Assembly (NCBI GenBank): GCA_018646825.1
Contig: JABGUA010000155.1
Coordinates: 1 to 6,078 of the forward strand
Direction: 5' to 3'
Source of the DNA: Piscirickettsiaceae bacterium
Lineage (GTDB): Bacteria > Pseudomonadota > Gammaproteobacteria > Nitrosococcales > Methylophagaceae
Length of the DNA: 6,078 bases
The position numbers and the translations under genes are program-made. Within the stretch, counting starts at the first letter, position 1. Every line of letters begins with the position of its first letter. Under the pieces are notes generated by a model. It was not told where the DNA came from and did no database searches. It was given only the letters and a program-made list of their open reading frames with translations. This document shows positions 1-5,367 of the stretch, in pieces.

Positions 1-1125
1 GTTTTGCATAGCATCTAGACTCATTTTGCCTTGCCCTGATGTTGGCCCCATCCCACGCATTTTATCTAATGGTAGATACAACATATTGTTACTACCTTTT
101 TCAACGTCAATCATGACTTTTTGACTTTGAGAATAAACAGATTCCATTGCGTCTAAGTAAAGTCGTTCACTGGTAATAGCCGGTGCTTTTTCATACTCAG
201 CCATTACTTGTAAAAAACGACTGGTTTCACCTTCTGCTTTTGCAATAATCTGGCTCTTATAAGCTTCAGCTTCTTGAACTAAACGGAAAGCACCACCTCG
301 TGCTTTTGGCACAACGTCATTGGCATAGGCTTCAGCTTCATTTTTCTGACGTACCTCATCCTCACGTGCCTTAACAACGTCAGCAAAAGCTGATTGCACT
401 TGCTCGGGTGGTTGCACATCAATCATGTTGACACTGGTCACTTCTAAACCTGTCTCTAAATCATCTAACATGCCTTGTAATACACTACCCGTTCGGCTAG
501 CGACTTCACTACGCCCTTCCGTTAAGACAAAGTCCATAACTGATTGACCAACGGTCTCTCTCACAGCACTCTCAGTCATTTGGCGTAAAGTCAGATCTGG
601 GTTTCTCACGTTGAAAAGATAAAAAGTGGCATCCTTAACTTTGTATTGCACCTCAATTTTGAGATCAATAATATTTTCATCTTTAGTCAGCATTAGCGAT
701 TCTGAAAGGATCCCACTGCCAGTTCGGCCTGTTGTAGAACGATAACCTATTTCAGCATTTCTACTTTGCGCTACATTCACGACCTCTACTCGCTCTATAG
801 GCGTAGGCAAATGCCAATGCGGACCAGGCTCGGTAATGTCATGGTATTGGCCAAAACGTAATACGACGCCTTTTTCTGCAGGATCGATAATATAGATACC
901 TGACAACATCCAAACAAGGAAGGCAACTAATAGAATAATCCCGAAGCCCATTGAGCCACCATTAGAACCATTATCTTCGCTGGTTGAACTCCCGCCGCCA
1001 CCGCCAAATAGGCCACCAAGCTTACGTTGCATTTTTTGTATTACTTCATCGATATCCGGCGGACTTTTATCGTCACGGTTACCCCATGGGTCTTTTTCAC
1101 CTTTACCAGGTTCGTTCCAAGCCAT
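1..1125 (-). CDS. hflK: HflK, FtsH-regulating SPFH membrane protein (3' end missing)
   Basis: HflK forms, with HflC, a large inner-membrane SPFH/prohibitin-type assembly that surrounds and modulates the AAA+ protease FtsH. I read 375 codons from ATG at 1125 to the window edge with no stop; E. coli HflK is 419 residues, so roughly 40 C-terminal residues and probably hflC lie beyond position 1. Visible order: a start MAWNEPGKGEKDPWG typical of HflK, a Gly-rich stretch at about 37-45, one hydrophobic membrane segment at about 60-80, the SPFH domain beginning with DPAEKGVVLRFGQ (81-93) and including the VNMIDVQPPEQVQSAF motif (232-246), then an Ala/Glu/Lys-rich helical region (about 250-310) expected to form coiled coil. 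The start is supported by GGAGT at 1131-1135, 5 nt upstream. It is separated from hflX by a 305-nt gap, so it may have its own promoter. Confidence 0.97.
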   Translation of the reverse strand, partial: MAWNEPGKGEKDPWGNRDDKSPPDIDEVIQKMQRKLGGLFGGGGGSSTSEDNGSNGGSMGFGIILLVAFLVWMLSGIYIIDPAEKGVVLRFGQYHDITEPGPHWHLPTPIERVEVVNVAQSRNAEIGYRSTTGRTGSGILSESLMLTKDENIIDLKIEVQYKVKDATFYLFNVRNPDLTLRQMTESAVRETVGQSVMDFVLTEGRSEVASRTGSVLQGMLDDLETGLEVTSVNMIDVQPPEQVQSAFADVVKAREDEVRQKNEAEAYANDVVPKARGGAFRLVQEAEAYKSQIIAKAEGETSRFLQVMAEYEKAPAITSERLYLDAMESVYSQSQKVMIDVEKGSNNMLYLPLDKMRGMGPTSGQGKMSLDAMQN

Positions 1126-1191
1126 TTAGCACTCCAAGCTGAAGAAATTTTAGATTTAATAAACACAAACATGCTTATTTTACGGACATAA

Positions 1192-1260
1192 ACCCTAATA
1201 GGGAACCGTTGATTCGGCTTAAAAGGGCCTATTCCCCAAATATGGCTACAAATTTAGGGT
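1192..1260. repeat. Nested inverted repeats in the hflK leader
   Basis: ACCCTAA at 1192-1198 is perfectly complementary to TTAGGGT at 1254-1260 (7 bp). Inside it GGGAA at 1201-1205 pairs with TTCCC at 1232-1236. The sequence CCCTAATAGGG at 1193-1203 is itself a compact palindrome, so alternative pairings exist. There is no U run after the structure on either strand, so it does not look like a terminator. It could be leader RNA structure or a protein site before hflK, but the arms are short and chance is possible. Confidence 0.3.
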
Positions 1261-1358
1261 AAAAGTTCGATTTGATATGATTAATAAATGGGTAGAAGCA
1301 TCATCTTAATGAGACACGAGCTGACAAACCCTTTTATTTCGACAAGCCTGTAGTGAGT

Positions 1359-1385
1359 TCTATAGTCTTATAATTCCCTTTTCAA
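1359..1385 (-). promoter_or_regulatory. Weak candidate promoter for hflK
   Basis: On the minus strand TTGAAA (1380-1385) matches the sigma70 -35 box at 5 of 6 positions. It is followed after 15 nt by TATAGA (1359-1364), or after 17 nt by TAGAAC, each only 4 of 6 to the -10 box. Its place just after the hflX stop would give hflK its own transcript with a leader of about 230 nt. The spacing is poor, so this is only a candidate. Confidence 0.22.
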
Positions 1386-1430
1386 ACTCTTACTTACTAA
1401 TAATCAGATTTGCAAGTAGGTGACTACGGC

Positions 1431-2573
1431 TTAATTATCTTGCTGATAAAGTGGCTCTTCAGGAAAATACTCTTGTAGTACTTGTCTGAGCAAATCGATA
1501 CCTTCCCCAGTATGAGCCGATAGCCAAACACGCCAAATTTTTCCATCTTTATCGCGATCTATTCTCGCTTCATGATCATTGGTTTTATCTATCTTATTAC
1601 AAACGATAACTTGTGGGACTTCATCAGCGTCTATTTCATGTAAAACGACATTGACGTGTTCCATCAATTGCTCACGTTCTGATGAGCCCGCCTCCACTAC
1701 ATGAAGTAATAAAGCTGCACTGCGGGTTTCTTCGAGAGTTGAACTGAAAGACTCGACTAGATCATGTGGCAGCTTTCGAATGAAACCAACGGTATCAGCC
1801 ATAATTAAGGCTTGTGTATCCATTAGTTTTAAACGACGCAATGTTGGGTCTAGGGTGGCAAAGAGTCGATCATCGGCATAGACATCTGACGTCGTTATAC
1901 GATTGAACAGCGTTGATTTTCCCATATTGGTATAACCCACTAACGAGACGACTGGAATATCAGCTCTTTGTCTGGAGCGGCGGCCTTGTTCTCGCTGTGA
2001 GCGGACTTTCGTAAGTTGCTTTTTAAGAGATTTAATTCGTTGGCCAAGTAATCGTCTGTCTGTCTCTAACTGGGTTTCACCTGGGCCACGCAACCCAATA
2101 CCACCCTTTTGTCTTTCTAGATGTGTCCAACCTCGAACTAAGCGAGTAGAAAGGTGCTTTAACTGAGCAAGCTCGACTTGTAGCTTCCCTTCATGAGAAC
2201 GAGCACGTCGGGCAAATATATCTAGGATTAAACCAGTTCGCGCAATGACACGGCAATGTAGTTCGGCTTCAAGATTACGTTCTTGGCTTGGTGATAATTC
2301 ATGGTTGAAAATCACCACGGCAGCATCATGCGCGATGACATGTTCTCTAATTTCTTGTACTTTTCCTGAGCCTGCAAAAAGTTTGCTATCAGGACCCCTA
2401 CGTTTTCCATGCACCATGGTGGCAATTTTTGCACCAGTAGAATTAACTAGCTCAATAAATTCTTGTTCTGATTCGTCGAAGTTTCTATCATTGAAGTTAA
2501 GGTGGACTAAAACAACGGCTTCTTTTGTTTTAGATGTATCAAATGCCGCATTACTATCATGGCGATCAAACAA
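1431..2573 (-). CDS. hflX: HflX, ribosome-associated GTPase, short form
   Basis: HflX is a GTPase that binds the large ribosomal subunit and splits stalled ribosomes, notably under heat stress. The 380-residue product has the N-terminal HflX domain with the conserved ALSPSQERN-like stretch (here HELSPSQERNLE, 91-102) and TGLILDIF (113-120), then the Gly-rich KGGIGLRGPGETQLETDRR signature (156-174) and a complete G domain: P-loop GYTNMGKST (213-221), ATLDPTLR (239-246), DTVGF (260-264), NKID (326-329) and SAHTG (352-356). Methionine sits at P-loop position 218 where E. coli has alanine. The start must be TTG at 2573: TGA is the codon directly before it in frame, GAGGAG lies 7 nt upstream, and the encoded MFDRHD matches the E. 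coli start MFDRYD. E. coli HflX has 426 residues; the roughly 50-residue C-terminal domain after the G domain is absent here. It lies 18 nt after hfq and is probably cotranscribed with it. Confidence 0.97.
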   Translation of the reverse strand: MFDRHDSNAAFDTSKTKEAVVLVHLNFNDRNFDESEQEFIELVNSTGAKIATMVHGKRRGPDSKLFAGSGKVQEIREHVIAHDAAVVIFNHELSPSQERNLEAELHCRVIARTGLILDIFARRARSHEGKLQVELAQLKHLSTRLVRGWTHLERQKGGIGLRGPGETQLETDRRLLGQRIKSLKKQLTKVRSQREQGRRSRQRADIPVVSLVGYTNMGKSTLFNRITTSDVYADDRLFATLDPTLRRLKLMDTQALIMADTVGFIRKLPHDLVESFSSTLEETRSAALLLHVVEAGSSEREQLMEHVNVVLHEIDADEVPQVIVCNKIDKTNDHEARIDRDKDGKIWRVWLSAHTGEGIDLLRQVLQEYFPEEPLYQQDN

Positions 2574-2586
2574 TCATATACTCCTC
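2571..2586 (-). promoter_or_regulatory. hflX translation start: strong SD, UUG start and decoy AUG
   Basis: On the minus strand GAGGAG (2581-2586) is followed by TATATGA and then the TTG start (2571-2573), a 7-nt spacing. An ATG in another frame (2575-2577) lies only 3 nt from the Shine-Dalgarno sequence and opens a three-codon reading frame, ATG ATT GTT TGA, that runs across the real start. The site therefore decides the hflX start and may limit its translation. Confidence 0.75.
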
Positions 2587-2591
2587 GATGT

Positions 2592-2807
2592 TTATTCGAT
2601 CACTACATTATGTGCAGGCACTATTGTCGAGATGGCATGTTTATATACCATTTGATTAACCGAATTTTTTAATAAAATAACAAACTGGTCAAATGAATCA
2701 ATTTGCCCTTGTAGTTTAATGCCATTCACTAAATAAATCGACACTGCAGTATTGTCTCGTCTTAATGCATTCAAAAATGGGTCTTGTAGCGATTGCGCTT
2801 TTGTCAT
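2592..2807 (-). CDS. hfq: Hfq, RNA chaperone with short C-terminal tail
   Basis: Hfq is a hexameric Sm-like protein that binds small RNAs on its proximal face (U-rich ends) and A-rich mRNA sites on its distal face, promoting pairing. The 71 residues hold the whole Sm core: QDPFLNALRR (8-17), Sm1 with VSIYLVNGIKLQGQI (22-36) and DQFVILLKN (40-48), and Sm2 with the YKHA motif (55-58) followed by ISTIVP (59-64). Key residues keep E. coli numbering: Q8, D9, F42, Y55, K56 and H57 for the proximal side, Y25, G29, I30, K31 and Q33 for the distal side. The rim has R16 and R17 but N19 in place of E. coli R19. The tail ends at residue 71, against 102 in E. coli, so the long disordered acidic-tipped tail is missing. 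ATG at 2807 has GGAGAG upstream at good spacing. It follows miaA by 89 nt with its own promoter and precedes hflX by 18 nt. Confidence 0.98.
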   Translation of the reverse strand: MTKAQSLQDPFLNALRRDNTAVSIYLVNGIKLQGQIDSFDQFVILLKNSVNQMVYKHAISTIVPAHNVVIE

Positions 2808-2834
2808 CTTTCTCTCCGGCTTATTATTTTTATT
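2808..2834 (-). promoter_or_regulatory. hfq translation-initiation region with (A-R-N)5 track
   Basis: Reading the minus strand toward hfq, positions 2834-2820 give AAT AAA AAT AAT AAG: five perfect A-R-N triplets. They are followed by CC and the Shine-Dalgarno sequence GGAGAG (2812-2817), then AAAG and the ATG. A-R-N repeats are the known recognition pattern of the Hfq distal face in Gram-negative bacteria, and E. coli Hfq represses its own translation by binding its mRNA leader. Autoregulation here is an inference from that pattern. Confidence 0.5.
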
Positions 2835-2835
2835 A

Positions 2836-2863
2836 ACCCATACAAATTTTAAGGTCTATGGGT
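2836..2863. repeat. Inverted repeat over the predicted hfq transcription start
   Basis: ACCCATA at 2836-2842 and TATGGGT at 2857-2863 form a perfect 7-bp inverted repeat with a 14-nt centre. On the minus-strand RNA the stem extends to 9 pairs with one G-U pair. The distal arm overlaps the predicted start point near 2858, so RNA starting there would contain little of one arm; a DNA operator or a hairpin in miaA read-through RNA are both possible. The bases after it are A-rich, not U-rich, so it is not a standard terminator. Confidence 0.35.
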
Positions 2864-2892
2864 CATTCTAGATAGACAAAATAAATCGTCAA
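2858..2892 (-). promoter_or_regulatory. Sigma70-type promoter for hfq
   Basis: On the minus strand TTGACG (2887-2892, 5 of 6 to the -35 consensus) is separated by 16 nt from TAGAAT (2865-2870, 5 of 6 to the -10 consensus). The predicted start is near 2858, giving a leader of about 50 nt before the hfq ATG. It lies wholly in the miaA-hfq gap, just after the miaA stop. It would let hfq and hflX be expressed independently of rho-miaA. Confidence 0.65.
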
Positions 2893-2896
2893 GCTT

Positions 2897-3859
2897 TTAA
2901 TTATTTAATTCGGGAATTCGGTCGATTATAAAGGACATTATCTCTGCCATCGGCAAGCTTTCGCCAGTGTCGAACCAAGTGCCATCATCTTGAGCTCGCA
3001 GCCAAGTTAATTGCCTTTTTGCCATTTGACGTGTTGCTATAATGGCTTTTTCAACGGCTGTTTCGAGATCATACTCGGCTTCAAGATGTTGCCATACTTG
3101 GCGATAGCCTACAGCGCGTATTGCTGGTAAATCAGAATGACAATCTTCACGACTATGTAAAGCTATTACCTCATTGATAAAACCAGCGGTCATCATTAGT
3201 TGATAACGCTTGGCTATACGGTCATGTAGCACTCCACGATCAAATGGGCTTAATATAACTTTAGTAATCCGGTGGGTTATTTCTTGTTTTGTTGCTTGTG
3301 TTAGTTCAGTGAGTGACTTACCGGTGATTTCATATACCTCTAATGCCCGCTGTAAACGCTGTGGGTCATTTTGATGAATTCGCTTGGCCGAGACAGGATC
3401 TACTTGCATTAAACGGTCATGTAAATGTTTAAGACCAAACTGCTCTATTTGTTTATCTAACTTGTTTCGAATGGCTTTATCTGCGACAGGTAAGTCGGCT
3501 AAGCCCTGTTGTAAAGCTTTGAAATAGAGCATTGTGCCGCCAACGAGTAACGGTATCTTGCCCCGCCCGGTGATATCAGCCATTAATGACAGGGCATCAC
3601 GCCTGAAATCACCGACGGAATAATGTTCCGTCGGTTCAATAATATTGACTAAGTGATGTGGGTATTTTGCCAGTATCTCGGGCTCTGGCTTTGCCGTACC
3701 AATATCCATACCGCGATAAACTAAAGCGGAATCGACACTGATAATTTCAACGGGATAGGCAGAAGCCAGCTTTAAGGCTAAATCTGTTTTCCCCGCTGCC
3801 GTCGGCCCCATAATAAAAAGTGCCGGCGGTTTATCATTTTTTTGGTCGACTCCGATCAA
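2897..3859 (-). CDS. miaA: MiaA, tRNA dimethylallyltransferase
   Basis: MiaA transfers the dimethylallyl group of dimethylallyl diphosphate to N6 of A37 in tRNAs that read codons beginning with U, the first step toward ms2i6A. The product has 320 residues (E. coli 316). Motifs in order: P-loop GPTAAGKT (18-25), SVDSALVYRGMDIGTAKP (41-58) with the conserved Asp and Ser, LLVGGTMLY (104-112), DPQRLQRALEVYEITG (165-180) of the tRNA-binding swivel region, AVGYRQVW (249-256) and TRQMAKRQLTWLR (276-288). The start must be TTG at 3859: in this frame a TGA lies six codons upstream and no ATG, GTG or TTG lies between, while the next ATG (residue 17) would cut into the P-loop strand. The distance from start to P-loop fits E. 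coli. The TTG overlaps the rho stop as TTGA, so translation is probably coupled to rho; only a weak Shine-Dalgarno-like AGCAGGG is present. Confidence 0.97.
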   Translation of the reverse strand: MIGVDQKNDKPPALFIMGPTAAGKTDLALKLASAYPVEIISVDSALVYRGMDIGTAKPEPEILAKYPHHLVNIIEPTEHYSVGDFRRDALSLMADITGRGKIPLLVGGTMLYFKALQQGLADLPVADKAIRNKLDKQIEQFGLKHLHDRLMQVDPVSAKRIHQNDPQRLQRALEVYEITGKSLTELTQATKQEITHRITKVILSPFDRGVLHDRIAKRYQLMMTAGFINEVIALHSREDCHSDLPAIRAVGYRQVWQHLEAEYDLETAVEKAIIATRQMAKRQLTWLRAQDDGTWFDTGESLPMAEIMSFIIDRIPELNN

Positions 3860-3866
3860 CCCTGCT
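3856..3866 (-). promoter_or_regulatory. rho-miaA stop/start overlap (TTGA)
   Basis: On the minus strand the miaA start TTG (3857-3859) and the rho stop TGA (3856-3858) share bases in TTGA. The nearest purine-rich sequence before the start is AGCAGGG, directly adjacent and a poor ribosome-binding site. The arrangement suggests that ribosomes finishing rho re-initiate at miaA. Confidence 0.8.
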
Positions 3867-5115
3867 TCATCGAATCAAAGAATTCGGCATTGGTTTTAGT
3901 CGCTTTTAGACGATCCATTAAGAACTCCATCGCATCGACGGGTTCCATTGGAGCCAAGATCTTACGTAGTACCCATAATTTATGTAAATCACCATCATTG
4001 GTTAACAGCTCTTCACGACGCGTACCTGAGCGTGTCACATTAATTGCAGGGTAAATACGACGATCAGCCAATTTACGCTCGAGTTGAAGTTCCATATTAC
4101 CGGTACCTTTGAATTCTTCAAAGATAACTTCATCCATACGTGAACCCGTTTCAACAAGCGCTGTGGCGATAATTGACAGGCTACCGCCCTCTTCAATATT
4201 ACGTGCTGCACCGAAGAAACGTTTTGGTCGTTGTAATGCATTAGCATCAACACCACCAGATAACACCTTACCTGATGAAGGAGCGACAGTATTATATGCA
4301 CGGGCTAAACGCGTAATAGAGTCTAACAAGATGACAACATCATGCTTATGTTCAACTAAACGTTTGGCCTTTTCAATCACCATCTCAGCTACTTGGACAT
4401 GGCGTGAAGCAGGCTCGTCAAAAGTGCTTGAAACAACTTCACCTTTGACAGAACGTTGCATTTCAGTCACTTCTTCAGGTCTCTCATCAATTAAAAGAAC
4501 AATTAAATAACTGTCAGGATGATTAGCCGCGATTGATTGTGCAATAGATTGCAAAATCATGGTTTTACCTGTTTTTGGTGGCGCAACAATCAAAGCACGT
4601 TGTCCTTTACCAATCGGTGATGCCAAATCAACAATTCTGGGCGTTAAATCTTCTGTACTACCATTGCCTCGTTCTAATGTGAAACGCTCATTAGGAAATA
4701 ATGGCGTTAAATTTTCAAAAGGCACTTTATTTTTAGTGTTTTCAGGTTTCTCGAAGTTAATTTCTTCAACTTTAATTAAAGCAAAGTAACGTTCGCTGTC
4801 CTTAGGCGCTCTAACTTTACCTTTTAGGGTATCACCCGTTCTTAAATGAAACCGTCTGATTTGACTAGGCGAAACATAGATATCATCTGGTCCTGCTACA
4901 TAAGAGTCTTCTGGAGATCTCAAAAAACCAAAACCATCCGGTAATAATTCTAATGCACCTTCAGTGTATACATCATCACCGTTTTTGGCGTGTTCTTTAA
5001 CGATGGCGAAAATCAAATCTTGTTTTCGGTTTCGGGCTAAGCCTTCAAGCTTCATTGAGATGGCAAGTTCCATCAATTGAGCAGCGGACTGCTTCTTTAG
5101 ATCTGTAAGATTCAT
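3856..5115 (-). CDS. rho: Rho, transcription termination factor
   Basis: Rho is a hexameric RNA-dependent ATPase that loads on C-rich untranslated RNA and ends transcription. The product has 419 residues, exactly the E. coli length, and the main motifs keep E. coli numbering. Order: N-terminal helical Rho domain (about 1-45); OB-fold primary RNA-binding domain with the RNP1-like DGFGFLRS (60-67) and YVSPSQIRRF (80-89); the connector; Walker A APPKTGKT (178-185) with K181, K184 and T185; catalytic region LLIDERPEEVTEM (207-219); Walker B VVILLD (260-265); SITRLARAYN (266-275); Q-loop SGGVDANAL (286-294); R-loop region KGTGNMEL (336-343); arginine finger region SGTRREE (363-369). There is no insertion domain and no truncation. 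ATG at 5115 has a modest AGGT Shine-Dalgarno. It is the first gene of the minus-strand cluster and overlaps miaA by 4 bases. Confidence 0.99.
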   Translation of the reverse strand: MNLTDLKKQSAAQLMELAISMKLEGLARNRKQDLIFAIVKEHAKNGDDVYTEGALELLPDGFGFLRSPEDSYVAGPDDIYVSPSQIRRFHLRTGDTLKGKVRAPKDSERYFALIKVEEINFEKPENTKNKVPFENLTPLFPNERFTLERGNGSTEDLTPRIVDLASPIGKGQRALIVAPPKTGKTMILQSIAQSIAANHPDSYLIVLLIDERPEEVTEMQRSVKGEVVSSTFDEPASRHVQVAEMVIEKAKRLVEHKHDVVILLDSITRLARAYNTVAPSSGKVLSGGVDANALQRPKRFFGAARNIEEGGSLSIIATALVETGSRMDEVIFEEFKGTGNMELQLERKLADRRIYPAINVTRSGTRREELLTNDGDLHKLWVLRKILAPMEPVDAMEFLMDRLKATKTNAEFFDSMKQG

Positions 5116-5210
5116 GTATTACCTAAAATGGGATTTTTTATAAAGATAGTTTGATTTGGGCACGCAATGGTGGGTGCAATTAACTTTAAATATGGAGGGG
5201 GTTTCAGAAT
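5116..5210 (-). promoter_or_regulatory. C-rich, G-poor rho leader (candidate rut site)
   Basis: The 95 nt before the rho ATG hold 25 C but only 8 G on the sense (minus) strand, with C clusters such as CCCCCTCC (5194-5201), ACCCACC and GCCC. C-over-G bias and little structure are the known features of Rho-loading sites, and E. coli rho is autoregulated by Rho-dependent attenuation in its leader. Use of this leader for the same feedback is an inference. Confidence 0.35.
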
Positions 5211-5274
5211 TAATGACACTATAGCAATAAAATAAAGTGAAATCTAGACTAAATTCAAAATATTCTTAGACTAC

Positions 5275-5304
5275 TCAACATTAATGATTATTTAGTCATA
5301 TAAG
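5275..5304 (+). promoter_or_regulatory. Candidate promoter for the exported-protein gene
   Basis: TCAACA (5275-5280, 4 of 6 to the -35 consensus) and TATAAG (5299-5304, 5 of 6 to the -10 consensus) are 18 nt apart on the plus strand. The start would be near 5311, about 57 nt before the gene at 5368. The -10 box overlaps the left arm of the AGTCATAT inverted repeat. The -35 match is weak. Confidence 0.33.
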
Positions 5305-5323
5305 GCAATATGACTTATAGTCA
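5294..5323. repeat. AGTCATAT inverted repeat with extra AGTCA copy
   Basis: AGTCATAT (5294-5301) and ATATGACT (5308-5315) form a perfect 8-bp inverted repeat with a 6-nt centre. The right arm shares TGACT (5311-5315) with a second, smaller inverted repeat, TGACT-TAT-AGTCA (5311-5323). The pentamer AGTCA/TGACT thus occurs three times in 30 bp. It overlaps promoter candidates of both divergent genes and has no U run, so it reads as a possible operator for a dimeric regulator. Confidence 0.5.
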
Positions 5324-5324
5324 A
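5297..5324 (-). promoter_or_regulatory. Candidate promoter for rho
   Basis: On the minus strand TTGACT (5319-5324, 5 of 6) precedes TATATG (5297-5302, 4 of 6) by 16 nt. The start would be near 5290 and give a rho leader of about 175 nt, consistent with the long leader known for E. coli rho. It overlaps the plus-strand promoter candidate and the inverted repeat. TATAGT near 5217-5222 could serve as another -10 box but lacks a good -35. Confidence 0.33.
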
Positions 5325-5367
5325 TAATCAATTCAAATCCATCAAACAAGGCTTTAAGGGTAAAATC

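Larger units (their letters stand above)
1126..1430. other. Gene-free gap between hflX and hflK
   Basis: This 305-nt gap contains no convincing coding region. On the minus strand the reading frames close quickly after the hflX stop, and none encodes the missing HflX C-terminal domain. I see no intrinsic terminator with a strong GC stem and U tract after hflX. The gap holds a weak promoter candidate (1359-1385), nested inverted repeats (1192-1260) and the hflK ribosome-binding site (GGAGT, 1131-1135). It would be the 5' leader of hflK if transcription starts near hflX. Confidence 0.7.

Noticed and set aside
1220..1243. Possible hflX terminator (GGGG-AATAG-GCCC-TTTT on the minus strand)
   Set aside because: The stem is only three or four pairs and the U run is four, too weak for an intrinsic terminator.
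2245..2655. Plus-strand open frame of 136 codons
   Set aside because: It lies opposite the hflX start and hfq 3' end, has Ser/Cys-rich antisense-type composition, no ribosome-binding site and no recognisable family.
3842..4054. Plus-strand open frame of 70 codons
   Set aside because: It is antisense to the 3' end of rho and the miaA start, both firmly identified; it shows no independent evidence.
4035..4301. Minus-strand open frame of 88 codons
   Set aside because: It is a shifted frame inside rho, whose own frame is complete and conserved through this stretch.
4109..4789. Two plus-strand open frames of 133 and 76 codons (4109-4510 and 4559-4789)
   Set aside because: Both are antisense shadows of the highly conserved rho ATPase domain and look like no known protein.
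5190..5201. GGAGGGGG on the plus strand as a strong ribosome-binding site
   Set aside because: The next ATG downstream (5213) closes after three codons, so no gene follows.
5167..5235. 22-codon plus-strand frame (ATG at 5167) in the rho leader
   Set aside because: It lacks a convincing Shine-Dalgarno sequence, is very short, and overlaps the rho leader on the opposite strand; it could be chance.
5243..5269. Eight-codon minus-strand frame that could be a rho leader peptide
   Set aside because: It starts ATG TTG AGT AGT on the minus strand but has no ribosome-binding site, so I do not support it as a gene.
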